A DNA stretch of 64,000 bases, from NCBI GenBank assembly GCA_944472135.2, contig OX235265.1, positions 89,622,984-89,686,983 of the forward strand. Reading direction: 5' to 3'. The stretch comes from Trichobilharzia regenti. Lineage: Eukaryota > Platyhelminthes > Trematoda > Strigeidida > Schistosomatidae. Within the stretch, counting starts at the first letter, position 1. The number at the start of each line of letters is the position of its first letter. Below, in pieces: positions 44,725 to 56,514 of the stretch. Position numbers and translations under genes: made by a program. Below the pieces are notes generated by a model. The model saw only the letters and a program-made list of their open reading frames with translations. It was not told where the DNA came from and did no database searches.

Positions 44725-45545
44725 ATTATTATTATTATTCCCTTGGTGTTCGTGTGGAACATAGGGATTAAAGAGCATATCTCCATTTCATTTTATGTTA
44801 TGTGGCACAGTGGTTAGGACTGTCGCCGACCAGGCACATCGTCCGAGGTTCGATCCCCTGCTAACGCACACCTGATATCAATGATCGGCCTGCAGAATTT
44901 GGGCTACCGATATCACATGCTGAAAATTCCATACTTTTACCAAAAAAGTACTGTGTGGAATCAAGCTGTAATCAAATCAAAAAAGAAAATGTAGTCCTGT
45001 TTAGCCGGCTGCATGATTGACCATAAGCTCTCATCACCTCATCACACGATCTGCTACACTCACCATCATGGTTACATACAAGTCGCTGGCTCCCACTCAA
45101 CAGACTACCTAGCATTTGTTATTATTCAACAGTCTTAGTGTGTAACGGTCCATTTACATTTCCTTCGGCATTTTTGCGTGGGCAGGATATAGGTTCTTGG
45201 CTGGTTCGCCTTTTTTCTAGCTAGTCATCTAATCTTCATTATCGAGTGAATTCACCTGTTTTCCCGGAGGCTGCAGTAACCTGTTGGAAATGATTTTCGT
45301 GAAACTCATGCCAAGTCTCTGAACCATTCAGAGGTAATGACTGACTTGACATTAGTGTTGAATGTTCAGACGTTGTTCAATACTCTGAATGCAACAGATT
45401 TCCACAGTCTTACCTTTCCAGTCTTGTCTTTAACATCCTCATCCCCGCCATTGCCTATTTTTGAAACGAGGCACTGTAAATAAGTAAAAGAGTTGACCTT
45501 GTCCAGATTTATTGCTTTTTCAGGGATTTGTACAAAGTGCGATAG
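44725..45545 (-). mobile_element. old RTE 3' part with a nested SINE-B'
   Basis: The tail (ATTATTATTATT) and end motif 'cccttggtgttcgtgtggaa' lie at 44725-44762. RTE text resumes after the SINE ('gtagtcctgtttagcc', then 'tcatctaatcttcattatcg') and ends near 45545 in the FTYLQC region (HFTYLG counterpart). Confidence 0.75.
44800..44988 (+). mobile_element. SINE-B' nested in an RTE copy, head truncated
   Basis: Begins TGTGGCACAGTGGTTAGGAC, lacking the first acceptor-stem bases. B box 'aggttcgatcccc', body and 'gtggaatcaagctgtaatc' end with an A-rich tail. Confidence 0.8.
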
Positions 45546-45788
45546 TAATAACAATAAAGGAGGCGAAGATAAAGCAAGGTGGAATGAATTCAAGCTAAAA
45601 AATGAAACATATATTAAGAAAAGAACATTACTATGACTAAGATAAAGGGCAGCACGCTAAATTCCAAAGTTGGATACCTTTAGATGCAAAGAGAAACATT
45701 AGATGCACATAGAGGTGGACATAAGCAGTAGTTTGCCCTTCACGTATTGTGGAATATCAGGTGTAAATCAGAAGCGTAAAAAGTGCTT
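45546..45788. other. unassigned DNA
   Basis: Nothing certain; may include decayed Penelope sequence from the adjacent fragment. Confidence 0.35.
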
Positions 45789-46070
45789 TTAATGCATTTA
45801 GATAGACTATCTTTAATAACTTTGGCATTAGGATTTGTCTAGGAACGAGTTCTGTCTTCTTATTTCTTTTAATAAATCTTCTAGGATATCCAGTATTCAA
45901 GACTGTTGTACGAAGGTTTTTCCACTTCTTCATTGACTGTATCCGAATACTGGAACATAGAGAATGAATAAGATTTCCCTTTGTACTGAGAAATGTTTGG
46001 TACCGGTTAGTGCCTTTTTCATTAGGATAAATGCGACTATACAGTTTTAAAATGAATTCATTGAAAACAG
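45789..46070 (-). pseudogene. Penelope-like element fragment (region before endonuclease)
   Basis: The reverse-strand translation contains TNRYQTFLSTKGNLIHSL and, in another frame, NLRTTVLNTGYPRRFIKR. These correspond to NFHSW...NHLIHSIYSPDTM and LILENGYPRRFITK in the element at 33.5-33.7 kb. Confidence 0.65.
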
Positions 46071-47261
46071 ATATTTCTTCGCTGAAGAAAAATTGTGTCT
46101 TATCTCATAAATAACTGATTATAGTTTGTAATTTATATAAGCCGGTGGAAAAGTAGTCATTTTTTGTTCTTTACTTTTCGAATACTTTTCCCAAAGTTCA
46201 GGAGCTATTGGAAATTTTTCGGAAAATTCTGGCATTTTTTATGCCTTACTATTACAAAACACTGGATAAAACAAAAGATGTGGAGTCCCATGAAGGAAAG
46301 ATCAAGGGTTCAACGATTTATCCATACATGAAGAAAATATGAAACCATTTCGTTCATATAACTTGATATGGTTTTACGAAATATAGTTAAATGTTTGTTG
46401 TTATGGACGCAAGTTGATATGATGATAGAATAAACTCGCCAATTGGTGTTATTTACCCTTGATTTACAAAAATACGACACTTCCAAGGTCTTATGTGAAC
46501 TGAAAAGACTTCGGTTAGTAGATACTATCCTTTCAGTAATTTCAATTCAAAGCTACACAACTATATGTTGTTCTAAAAAGTCACAAAATATCAATTAAAG
46601 GTCAGTTGTACTTATCATACATATTAGGAGAAAATAATGGATCAGTTACGAAGCCTATTTAATGAGTACCGCTCAGAAATGATTATTATTACCAAAACTA
46701 TAAGCCCTTTTAAGAAAGAATATTGTTCATCACAATGACAGGCACATGATAAGTATAAAGTGTACTTTAAAATGAGGATTCTAAAAAGAATAAAAGACGA
46801 ATGAAGATGGATTAGCTATCAAATTATTGTAAAAATCTAGAAAAGATTTAATGCGAACAGTGGTGAAGGAGATTGGGCAAATCGTTTTGAAGTATGACCA
46901 TCTTTATTCTTGCAGATCAGTGAAGAATCCTTCACAACAAACACAAAACAAGAACCACCCTCAGTACCCGATTACTCATCTATCCATTTTACAGGAACAT
47001 TTCAACAAATATAGGCAAATAAATACATAGTCCTGCAGTCAACACAGACAAAATATTTCAAAGTTAGACAAGGCAACCTGTCACATGACGAAATTGATGT
47101 TTCCCTGCAATCTAGATGACAAACTGTGCGTTTTTTTTGGTAAAAATTATTTCTATTCAAACTGTCCTAACGTGCCACTTAAAAAAAATGAAATTGTTAC
47201 CTCTCTTCAAAAAGTTTAAATGATGCCATATATCAGCACTGTCGAATTATGTTATAGTATA
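46071..47261. other. unassigned AT-rich DNA
   Basis: No gene or shared repeat seen over about 1.2 kb. Confidence 0.45.
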
Positions 47262-47930
47262 TTATTATTCCCTGGCGTTTGGCGTAGAACACTGATTTTC
47301 AACAGCACACTTTCATTTCATTCTGTTTTCTGCAATCCTGTTTAGCTTGCCTCAATCTTGCCAATAAGCTTTCATCTCATTCTCACACAATCTCCTCCAT
47401 ATCACCATCGCAGTTACGCCGAAGTCTCCGGTCCCCACTTGGAGGCCTGTCTAACACATGATATCATTTGGCGGTCTTCTCAGCGTGTGTCTCATTCGTC
47501 TCATCACTCATCTCTTCATATTTGGTTCGATGTCAGAATTTTTTGTCGTTAATTTTTTCTGGTCATCTGATGTTCAGTATGGAACGAAGTGTATACCTGT
47601 TTTAAAAAAGGGTTTTCAGCTTGTTGGAAATGCTTTTAGTGACTTTCCTGCTAAGTGCTTGAACCGTATGGAAAAACTAGTCAGATGTTATAGTTGAAAA
47701 TCCAAATCTTTTCCTTATACTGACGACAGGAGATTCCCATGCTGATTTCAGATTAATGAAGGTCTGTCTAGCTTTTCCAGTCTTGCCTGGTTCCGATATC
47801 CTCCCTGTACCATTTATAGTTGTAATGATGCTGCCTAGATAAATGAAGGGAGTGGCTTCTTTCAAATGTCTCCAGCTAATGTCAACTGGTGTTTGCTGTT
47901 GATTTTTCCCTAATAATCCTCAAGTTTGCG
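47262..47930 (-). mobile_element. old RTE fragment, 3' part
   Basis: Starts with an ATTATTATT tail and 'ccctggcgtttggcgtagaa'. The reverse strand at 47865-47677 reads KEATPFIYLGSIITTINGTG and GKARQTFINLKSAWES, the RTE C-terminal region. Frame broken. Confidence 0.75.
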
Positions 47931-48036
47931 GGACATTTAATATAAACCGTCTACAAAGGTGCCGAAGATGGTAGACACTGACTTCAGGTGGCCTCCAAAT
48001 ACGATGAAGATAAGCTAAAAGTATTCCTCTTTGAGA

Positions 48037-48545
48037 TTTCATCATGAGCTAACATCGGTTAGAGGACCATTGGAAAACCTGAGAGTACTGAAGAGCCAGC
48101 TGTTTCGTCCTAGTTTGTGACTCTTCGACAGTACGGACCCACCACCAGGGTCCGAATCCAGGACCTTCTGTCTACAAAGCGAGCGATCTTATAGACCATT
48201 AAGCCACTGGGACCCGATCCAGTGGCCACTCCATGAATTCCAGCTTGTGCCGATTCACGATATGTCACAACCACTAGCGAATGTCATCGGTGAGTATTTG
48301 TCCTCACTCCCGACCTGCTGTACCCCACTGCCAGTCACGACTTCCCACTAGAACCCAAGTAACTACCTACCTGGGTGGGGCCAGAAGGTCCTGGGTTTGG
48401 ACTTCAGTGGATGCATACTATTAAGAAGTCCTAAACTAGTATGAAACAACCATCCAGTACTCCAAGGTCCTCTAACCGATGTAATTTCACGGTGAAATCC
48501 TGAACTCAACCAAATTCCTGCAAACTAAAACTTGAATATTCCCCT
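48037..48545. mobile_element. palindromic alpha-type SINE unit
   Basis: Left arm 48037-48378 (reverse) is nearly full-length: outer end 'gagatttcatcatgagc', core with GACTCTTCGACAGTACG, B-box-like 'agggtccgaatccagg', A-box 'accattaagccactgggac', and leader to 'aactacctacctggg'. Right arm 48380-48545 (forward) starts at 'ggccagaaggtcctggg' inside the tRNA-like head and runs to the outer end 'tgaaatcctgaactcaacc'. The two outer ends are inverted repeats. Confidence 0.75.
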
Positions 48546-48884
48546 TTGGTTAATTTTGCAAACTGATGTATAGAGACAAGTACAAACATCCATCGATTAT
48601 TCAGCAGTTTTTAATATCACTTAAGACGTTTTGTTTTATAAGCATTCTTTTCAAAAATGCAACCATTTTTCACGGATAGAAGCATACAAACAACGATTGT
48701 ACTTCTGATGAACTTCAAGACAGCTTTTTAATATATATCTCTTTTGATTTTACCAATTCTGCTATTAATGGAAGCCTTGTCCTCATAGTGGTACATAAAA
48801 TATAGTCATGAATTCTATGGATAAGACATGAAAAAGAATGTAACTTATATAATCACAATTATTAGGTCAAGTATGATCGAGAAC
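48546..48884. other. unassigned DNA
   Basis: Nothing recognised. Confidence 0.4.
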
Positions 48885-49085
48885 TGATATCGATTAAATA
48901 ACCATTGAAAACCATGGAGTATTGAATAGCTGTTTCGTCCTAGTTTGGGACCCCTCGGAAGTACGTTCCTACAACCCCACCAGGGATCGAACCCAGGACG
49001 AAACAGACATCAAGTACTATTTAGTTTTCAGTGATTCTTTAACTGAAGTTAGTTCGTGGTCAAACTTGAAATCGATCGAATCTCT
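48885..49085. mobile_element. minimal palindromic alpha-type SINE unit (~200 bp)
   Basis: Left arm 48885-48988 (reverse): outer end 'gaactgatatcgattaaataacc', core TGTTTCGTCCTAGTTTGGGA, B box CAGGGATCGAACCCAGG. It switches directly to the right arm at ACGAAACAGACATC and runs to 'tgaagttagttcgtgg'. The central tRNA-like parts have been deleted, leaving two cores almost back to back. Confidence 0.75.
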
Positions 49086-50084
49086 GTGCTTTGAAAAAGA
49101 AACTTATGGTGAATCATCCAGCCAGCTAAGAAGGACCACAGAGAAAAGGATGAAATAGAGACGTGATCTTTATACCCCGCGTCCCATTTGGAATTCAAGG
49201 GAATGATAAACATCTACAATAATTTCTCGTTTCTTTACTTACATCACTGTGAAATTAACACAGAACACAAGAATCCCCTCAAAAAGCGTAATACTGAGAA
49301 ATTAAGTTCTTTGTTTAATACGATTAATGATTTGCTTAACTCATGAAGGCGGACTACCTAAAAATGAATCTTTTAAATTAAGAATGATTAATCAGAAGTA
49401 TTCTTTTTTTCTCTTGAATTCTGTTGACATTAGCAAACATCCTGGTTGTTTTACGCAGTCTGTTTAACGCCTGAATGGTTTGATTTAGATGACAGTATGA
49501 CGAGAAAGTGAGAAAATTGTTACAACAAAAAAAATTGATGATTGATTGATTCTCCAACTCAAAATTTTCTTCTATTCCAGAGTGCTTCAATAAAAATAAG
49601 ATACAAGTTTGAGTTTCAGTTTACGCTTTCATTACAGATTTCAGTTTCTTGCAGGGAATTTTTTCCTTGTCAGAAAGTATAGATTTAATTATATATTCTG
49701 AAAAATACTAAGTCAATAAATAGTATTTTACAGAGTGAAAGGGTTGTAGTGCAAGTACCAGTGTTTGAAGATTTTGTTTTGACGTGTGTACGTACATACG
49801 AACTGGTTCCAACGCCATTTTCGCGCTTTTCCGTTGTGCTGTCAACACGCGCATTCTTTGAGTTCCTAATACAGCTGTATTTGATAGATAAGTTCTAAAT
49901 CTGTTTCCCTGAATAACTTTGACCTTTTGTTCAGCTCAAGTATGCTGTTGACTAGGACATATTTCCAATTAAGTGAGTCCTTTTAATTTGCGTTTCATTG
50001 TCAGTACTTACAGGTTAGCTAGAGTATTGATTTTCTGCGTAACTGGGTAAATCACATTTACTTCGGGGTAGTTGAAATATAGTT
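49086..50084. other. unassigned AT-rich DNA
   Basis: No gene or shared repeat seen. Confidence 0.45.
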
Positions 50085-50246
50085 TGTGCATCAGTGGCAC
50101 AGCGGTATAATGCTCGCCGACCACGCATGTGGTCCGGGAATCGACCCCTAGCCGACGCACTCATAAAATACCTCGCTAAGCCAGTAATAAGACTGGCAAA
50201 GAGGGAAGATCGGGGAAATGAGGCTAGCAACTCCACCCCGTAAAAA

Positions 50247-50257
50247 TAAACACCACT
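50247..50257. repeat. target-site duplication of the SINE-C type insertion, left
   Basis: TAAACACCACT, repeated at 50452-50462. Confidence 0.8.
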
Positions 50258-50451
50258 TGATGGTAATAGATGGTTGGAGGCAATCGGCAGGAAGCCTTGG
50301 ACCTAGATGTCATGCCAGTTGGCACTCATCAGCAAGGCGTATCTGCAACCAAATCAATGTGCACCGTGATGGTGAGCTAGCTAGAATGGTGGTCACATTA
50401 CAACCTGACTGATAGAATTCAGTCTACACCAATCAGAGGACTAGTGTCGAT
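50258..50451 (-). mobile_element. SINE-C type insertion (body only)
   Basis: 194 bp bounded by an 11 bp direct repeat. On the reverse strand it shares 'cgccttgctgatgagtgcca' and 'aaggcttcctgccgattgcc' with the SINE-C at 19525-19740. The tRNA-like head is absent; in its place is 'gactgaattctatcagtca', also present at 4857. Confidence 0.75.
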
Positions 50452-50462
50452 TAAACACCACT
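50452..50462. repeat. target-site duplication of the SINE-C type insertion, right
   Basis: TAAACACCACT, identical to 50247-50257. Confidence 0.8.
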
Positions 50463-50535
50463 GTTACCGAAACTTCAAGCCTGTAGCTTGACGCTCTATG
50501 CCTCACTGGGAAGATAAAGGAATAATAATTAAAAA

Positions 50536-50954
50536 ATAATATAGCTTATCAACAGCACTAACAGTACCATACGGGATTAAAAACCCCGTATTAGGACATA
50601 AAGCGCAGTTATCTTCAGGAAGTCAGATCGATGCGCATCCTAAAGTTTGGATCCCTCTCTCCTATTTGATGAATCACAATCAGTCAATTTCATGGTGTCC
50701 TGAATTACGCATACTAACACCTAATTGAGTAGTCCATTCATATGCACTAAAACCTTTCAAAATCAGCTTATTGCTAATCGTGTGAAACGTAAGTTTGTGC
50801 GCTACATTATTTTCGTTCTTACGAAGACATACTGCAGTCATGAGATTTAGTGTACAGATCGTGCAAAATCCGGCATTTTCTTAGAAGTCATTTCAGAAAG
50901 ACCAGTAATTTCAATTACTAATTTGGTCAGATATATAACTATCGGCTGCAGAAC
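50536..50954. other. unassigned DNA
   Basis: Nothing recognised. Confidence 0.4.
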
Positions 50955-51100
50955 TAAAATAATGCCAAACGAAAGAGGAAAGTTTGGGCATGAGGCTAGC
51001 CACCTCATCCTGTAAAATAAACGCTGCTACAGAAACTTCAAGCCACTAGCTTGAAGTCCTATGTTCCACTGGGGAACGTGAAGGAAAGAAGAAAAAAATT
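50955..51100 (+). mobile_element. SINE-B without its head
   Basis: Contains 'gaaagaggaaagtttggg', 'gaggctagccacctcatcc', 'gctgctacagaaacttcaag' and the RTE-like end 'tatgttccactggggaacg' with an A-rich tail. 5'-truncated, as expected for target-primed insertion. Confidence 0.75.
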
Positions 51101-52459
51101 ACAAAAAACGAAACATTCAAATTGAGGGGATAAGAAAACGTTGAAGTGTCTGTCACTAATAAGTGCGATATAACTGAATATTTATCTAATAATACATATT
51201 TTGAAAGAGAAGAAGATAAGAGACTTGGTAAGGGACTTTCATTATGGTAAATCCCACTTAAATACATTCGTAGCCACAGTAACATCCGACTAGGTCAGTG
51301 GACAATAAAGTGTTCTGAATAGTTGCCAGCTGGTCCAATGTTAGATTAGTTGTCCCATGAAGTTGTTTCATGTTCACAATGTAAGCTAAATTCAAATATG
51401 AGGAATAATCACTTCTACCTCTGCAGCCAGCCATTGACTTAAACTTCTGATTTCAATTTTGACCCCTTTCTATCACCCCGTATCACACTACACTTCTATT
51501 CGCCTTACAATATTTGTTCAACTTAGATTTCAATGTTGGTGAACACTGAATAGTTTGTTTATTCGAACTGGTCTCCATGCTGGCGGGAGACATGAACATC
51601 CAGACTGGATGAACATCCAAATAAGTACAAATATTGTGATCAGATAGTTCAGGAAGGATTTTTCATATAACAATTCCCTCAGTGGATATATAACTTCTTA
51701 AAAACCATATATATACGATTGTACAGCTTGATGATAAATTCGTTGTTGAAAAGAGTCTCTTCGCTGAATCATCACTTGTTTTGATTTTTCTATAATTATT
51801 CTGTCACAAATGATTCATTGAGTTGGATGAAAATTCAGGTAAACCAGTAATTCAAGCAGGCTCTCATATATAACTTTTTATCTGAGGAAACATTGAGGGT
51901 CAGTCTTTACTGTCTATTCACCGTTGCTTTACATTTTACAGTAAACACATTTGGATCGGCAACAATAACTGTCACGTCACTAGGAGTATTGTCTAAACCA
52001 TTACGGCATCGGGCAAATTTTTATACAAATCAGGGTATAATGCTATGTCAGCCAACTCTCATAAACTGTCAATGTCCAGCTCTCGCTACGCTGGACCTCA
52101 CGTTGTCCCTCGAAGACTTTCAGAAACACTTTGTATTAACCAATGCGAAAACCAGAACACTGATTGGTGACTCAAGAATCCTTTATTCTTACGCCAACAT
52201 ATAACCAACAATAAGGTTATTACACAAGGTCTAAGAATAAATGTTACAACAATAAATCACGATATTACTTCTGATAGTTTTTTATCTTCCTTTGAACAGC
52301 TAACGATGAGACGATGACTTCTGGATTGATGACCCGCGGAAAATATGGAGGAGTTGGGTTTCAGCAAACAACCATGAATTGATCGTTCAATCTTCAACTA
52401 CATTGACATGCTACGTTCAGAGATCTAGGATGTAAATGATAGAACTTCATACGAATTCA
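51101..52459. other. unassigned DNA; one open frame of unknown meaning
   Basis: A 103-codon forward frame at 51893-52204 begins MRVSLYCLFTVALHFTVNTF, which looks like a signal peptide, but nothing after it is recognisable. No start context, splice signal or homologue could be established, so I do not call it a gene. Confidence 0.4.
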
Positions 52460-53125
52460 AGATTTCATTATGAGCTGACATTGGTTAGAGAACCATTGGA
52501 AAACCCAGGAGTACTGGACAGCTATTTCGTCCTATTTCACGCCTCCTCATCAGTAATCATCCACCACCAGAGTTCCAACCCTCCTCGTAGACCATTAAGC
52601 CAATGGCACCCAATCCTATGTCCACTTCACGAATTCCAACTTCGGCTTGTAATCATTGTTAGTTCATGATGAAATCCTGAAACCAATCAAATCCCTGCAC
52701 ACCAGCACTTGAATATCAATCTGATTCTTACTAGTGACCGACCTTATTCAGGTAAGTAGTTACCTGGGTTCTAGTGGGAATTCTTGACTGCTAGCGGGGT
52801 ACAGCAGGTTGGGTGTGAGGACAAATACTCTCCAGTGATGACATTGGCTAGTGGTCACGCCATATCGTGACTTGCTAGAAGCTAGAATTCATGGACTGGA
52901 CACTGGATCAAGTCGCAGTGGCTCAGTAGGTTACAAGCTCGCTAGTCTTGTAACCAGAAGGTCCTGTGTTCGAACGCTGGTGGTGGGTGCGAACTGATGA
53001 AGAGTCCCAAAGTGGAACAAAGCGGCCATTAAGTACACGCAGGTTTTCCAATGGTCCTCTAATCGATATCAGTTCATAATGAAGCCCTGGGACCAATCAA
53101 ATTCCTATGGATTGTTTCACAGAAA
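52460..53125. mobile_element. palindromic alpha-type SINE unit with a full right copy
   Basis: Left arm 52460-52640 (reverse), outer end 'gatttcattatgagctgac'. Then 52641-52735 is the tail of a forward monomer, joined head to tail with a full forward monomer 52736-53125: leader 'ggtaagtagttacctggg', A-box 'gtggctcagtaggtt', B-box-like TGTTCGAACGC, CTGATGAAGAGTCCC, and outer end 'aatggtcctctaatcgat'. It shows inverted and tandem joining in one locus. Confidence 0.75.
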
Positions 53126-53719
53126 TCTTATTCCATGTGTACCTAAAACTATAAGTCACATTTAAAACTAAGTTTTATCGTTTGTGAACGGCAGAACTAG
53201 TCGATGGATAATAGGTGGATTAGACCTGCTAATTTGCAATATAACTTATAAAGTCTGTATTTTTTATACAAATTCTTCTGACAGCTAAAGTTCCATGTAT
53301 TTTTTCTATTGTGTAACACATCGATTAAGAAATTACCTGTATCAAATACAAAGTCATTAGTTAATTGAAATTTGGAACATTCTTGAAAAAAAGTAGTCTA
53401 GTAGTATAGTGAATGTATAAATTAGTTCTCTAATCTTGTCATAACTTCAACTCAGCATAATATGTCCATATATAATTGGTTTAGAATATTTCGTAGCATG
53501 AAGACACACTGGTGTTCATCTCACTTCATTCCGTTCTTCCAAGTCGTCTCTATTTGCTAATTACTACAATTCATGTTAAAACTGTATAATTCAGGACATG
53601 AGTATCACTTAACTTCGAAAATCATAAGATGAATAAATTTCTATCCAAGTGAGTGATTATTTTCCCACTTAGGTATATTCACCTGATGTGTACCTAAAAC
53701 AGTGTAATGTGCTCCTTGA
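53126..53719. other. unassigned AT-rich DNA
   Basis: Nothing recognised. Confidence 0.4.
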
Positions 53720-53945
53720 ATTCTACTGCTACCCACAAAATAGCGTACCAGTGGTTTTCTAAACATGTAACAAAAAGCCTCTGTCCCAAAGGAAAAAGTG
53801 CCTTCAATAGTACCATTGCCAGGCATCTTGTTGACACGGGTTATGAGATGGACACCTTGAAATCCTTTCATAAAATTATCAGTAGAAAATATCGCTCCAT
53901 TCTCGCTACAATTCTACCGAAGCAGTTGCTATCAACCCCCTAAAA
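53720..53945 (+). pseudogene. Penelope-like element C-terminal endonuclease fragment
   Basis: Forward translation: AYQWFSKHVTKSLCPKGKSA followed by FNSTIARHLVDTGYEMDTLK and SFHKII. This resembles the end of the GIY-YIG domain, as in RSSMLEHLVKFGYQANPQTN and FKVIYRT at 34.0 kb. Short and isolated. Confidence 0.55.
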
Positions 53946-54411
53946 ATCGATTTGTGGGTGTTCCGAAAAAAGTAGTTATCAGTCTTTCCTTCCCCAGCCA
54001 ACTCGATATCTTCACTCTTCCGTTTATTTTTCATTACGTAATCCTTGGCTTGAAACTCTTACCTTTTGGTATAATGTAAATTTGTTTGCCTTTTTTTCCA
54101 AGGATCTGAGTTGAACTCACCAGAGTGTTACACAACTCCTTGCCAATGCATCCAAAAATCTGTTTTTTTTTTTGCTTAAACTTGAACCGTCCGTGTATGA
54201 CCTGTATAAGTATGATTTATGGACACTGTTTATTAGGCTTGTAGTTAACTGACATCATATTACATTTGAAAGCACGTTAAAACTGCTTTGTAAACTCATT
54301 AAAAATTTTTAAACTGTAGGCTGCTGGCAAGAAGTCTACGAAATAAACTAAGGAACCATCTCTTCCTGCGCAAACCGTTTTTTTTACTTTATTCAAGTTC
54401 AGATATAAAGT
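53946..54411. other. unassigned DNA
   Basis: Poly-T tract near 54163-54173; otherwise nothing. Confidence 0.4.
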
Positions 54412-55330
54412 TATTATAGTCTCCTTTAGTTCCTAGAGGAATATAGGGCTTCAGCCAGACGTCTCCATTGCAGTCAGTTCTCTGCCAACGTTCTCACCTG
54501 GCTCCACGACTGCCCACATGGTTTCATCTCCTCTCCAATTCACCCTCGCACCGACGACTAACTCGCCGATTCCCATTCCGGTTCTACTCGAGTGATGGTC
54601 TGGAGTGTGATTCCACTCACTTAATGCTTTTCTCAGATTATGGCCAATCCACCTCCATTTCTTCTTACCTGTTTCTTGCACATTTGGTTCCTGCTGGGTT
54701 GGTTGACTCCCAGAGATTCCTGTTGTTGATCTTTTCTGGCCATCTGATCTTGAGCGGAGTATTGATCGAAGACAGCTGTTTATGAAAGTCTGTAGTTCGT
54801 TTTAAGAGTCTCTTGTGACGCACCAAGTCTGTGATCCGTGAAGACTGGCACTGACTTCACATTGGAGTTGAAAATCCACATCTCATTTACCATGCTGAGT
54901 GCTGTTAATATCCACACAGACGTGAGAGAGTGACAAAAGCTTGCCTTGCTTTCACAATCCCCACCTTGATATCCTCATCATTTCCACCCACCTGTAGTTG
55001 AGACGATGCTTCCCAGGTAGGTAGGTAGGTAGGTAGGTAGGTAGGTAGGTAGGTAGGTAGGTAGGTAGGTAACGGAGGTTAATTGTCTCGAATTTCTTCC
55101 ATTTATGTTGGTTGTTGTCTGTTGTTGGTGGTGGTGCTGTTGCTGTTGGCCAGGAATCTTCATCACCTCTGTTTTATCTATGTTCACCTGAAGTCCTATC
55201 TTCTCTGGATGCTTCTTCTGCCAACTTTTTGCTTTTCACTTGCATATCTTTCAGTTTGTGGGAAGTCAGACATTTATCATCAGCGAAATCCAGATCCTCC
55301 AAATTTTTTGTGCTGGTCGATTTTAGGTCT
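54412..55330 (-). mobile_element. RTE fragment carrying an AGGT expansion
   Basis: The 3' end motif 'ctcctttagttcctagagga' is at 54420. The reverse strand then gives KKKWRWIGHNLRKA, TEVMKIPGQQQQHH and the LEDLDFADDKCL-type box near 55280. The (AGGT)14 tract sits in the codons for TYLG. Confidence 0.8.
55015..55070. repeat. (AGGT)14 microsatellite within RTE
   Basis: 56 bases of perfect AGGT repeats, located where other RTE copies have a single 'cccagataagtga'-type stretch. Confidence 0.95.
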
Positions 55331-56514
55331 GTATATAAAGTTACTTCTCAAGGAATTCTGTATAGCGAATATGGAGCTGGTGATCTTTATATGAGAATAT
55401 TTACCACAAAGAAATAAAACTTATTAAGTTTTAATTTATCCTAAGTGATGCAAATGAATAGTGTTAATTGATCAGTGTTCACATAGAATGTGGATGGTTG
55501 CAACTTCAGTGTGAAGTTATCTCTTAAAATATTGTCTGAAAGGATAATGAAACCTTCGTAAATGAAATATCTTCCATATTATTTCAATACTATCGATCTG
55601 TCACTGCCATTGATTTCAACGAAACCAAACTAAACTGAAGGTGCACTGAATAGCTGCAGTACGTTTTATAACTCCTTCCACTCAATAAGTAAAACACATA
55701 CACGTTGCTTCAGGGCTGGAGCTTCACTGACAGTATAAAAGACATGAGAAACCTATTTATTTATTTTTTTAAATTTCATCTAATAATAATTATAAAGCTT
55801 TATTCCCAATCATATGTGAACATATATTACAGAAATTTTCAGCGTATTTACTTCCGAAGTATTCCCTCCTGATACAAGGTTTACTTATGAAGCAATAATC
55901 TGAGGTATATCATGTGACGTAGTGTTACTGTATGTGAGAAGAAAACCAGTTCTGTAAGTTTTCTCTCCTTTTCTCTCAAGAATTTCATAGCTTCTAGTTG
56001 GAAGCCAATTAAGTAGGCGCGCAAGTTCACGTAATGGTCATTTAATATAATTGCGAGATTAAAACAACAAGAAGTGCAGAAAAGTTTAAGGATTTTAATG
56101 GATGCGAAGTCTGATAGCCCAGTGATTTAAGCAGGCGTGCCATAGGATGATTATCAAAATTATTTTCTATCACGAGATTTCGTTATAGTTATCATCCGTG
56201 TGACATTTGAGAGGCCTGTTTAAAACCTGGGCCACCAAAATACTACATCATTATGTCGCATGCAATTTCTCTTATTCAATTTATTTTAATGTAGCTAATC
56301 AAAATACCTACAACCTACTGATTCACAAGTTTCTAACAAACTTGAGTAAAAACAATGTTGTTAATTTCTCGAAGAAGGGTGACAAAGAAGAAGTGTCCTA
56401 ATGGACTGGTTTGAGTTTCAGGTCAGACAGCAATTTGTCACAGAATTTATCGTCAAATACAATTTTAAGTATTAATTGTTTCTTTTTGTGGGGAATTTTT
56501 GTGTAATTCGTTGG
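55331..56514. other. unassigned AT-rich DNA
   Basis: No gene or shared repeat seen over about 1.2 kb. Confidence 0.45.

Larger units (their letters stand above)
50085..50535 (+). mobile_element. RTE-tailed SINE (SINE-B) split by a SINE-C insertion
   Basis: Head 50089-50160 (A-box 'gtggcacagcggtat', hairpin, closing GCCGACGCAC), RTE-leader-like block 'ggcaaagagggaagatcgg' and 'ctagcaactccaccccgta' to 50257, then an insertion to 50451. SINE-B resumes with 'gttaccgaaacttcaagc', the RTE-like 3' end and an AATAAT tail. Confidence 0.8.

Noticed and set aside
51893..52204. 103-codon frame starting with a hydrophobic leader
   Set aside because: Looks like a signal peptide but the rest is unrecognisable, and no exon context could be established; not called as a gene.
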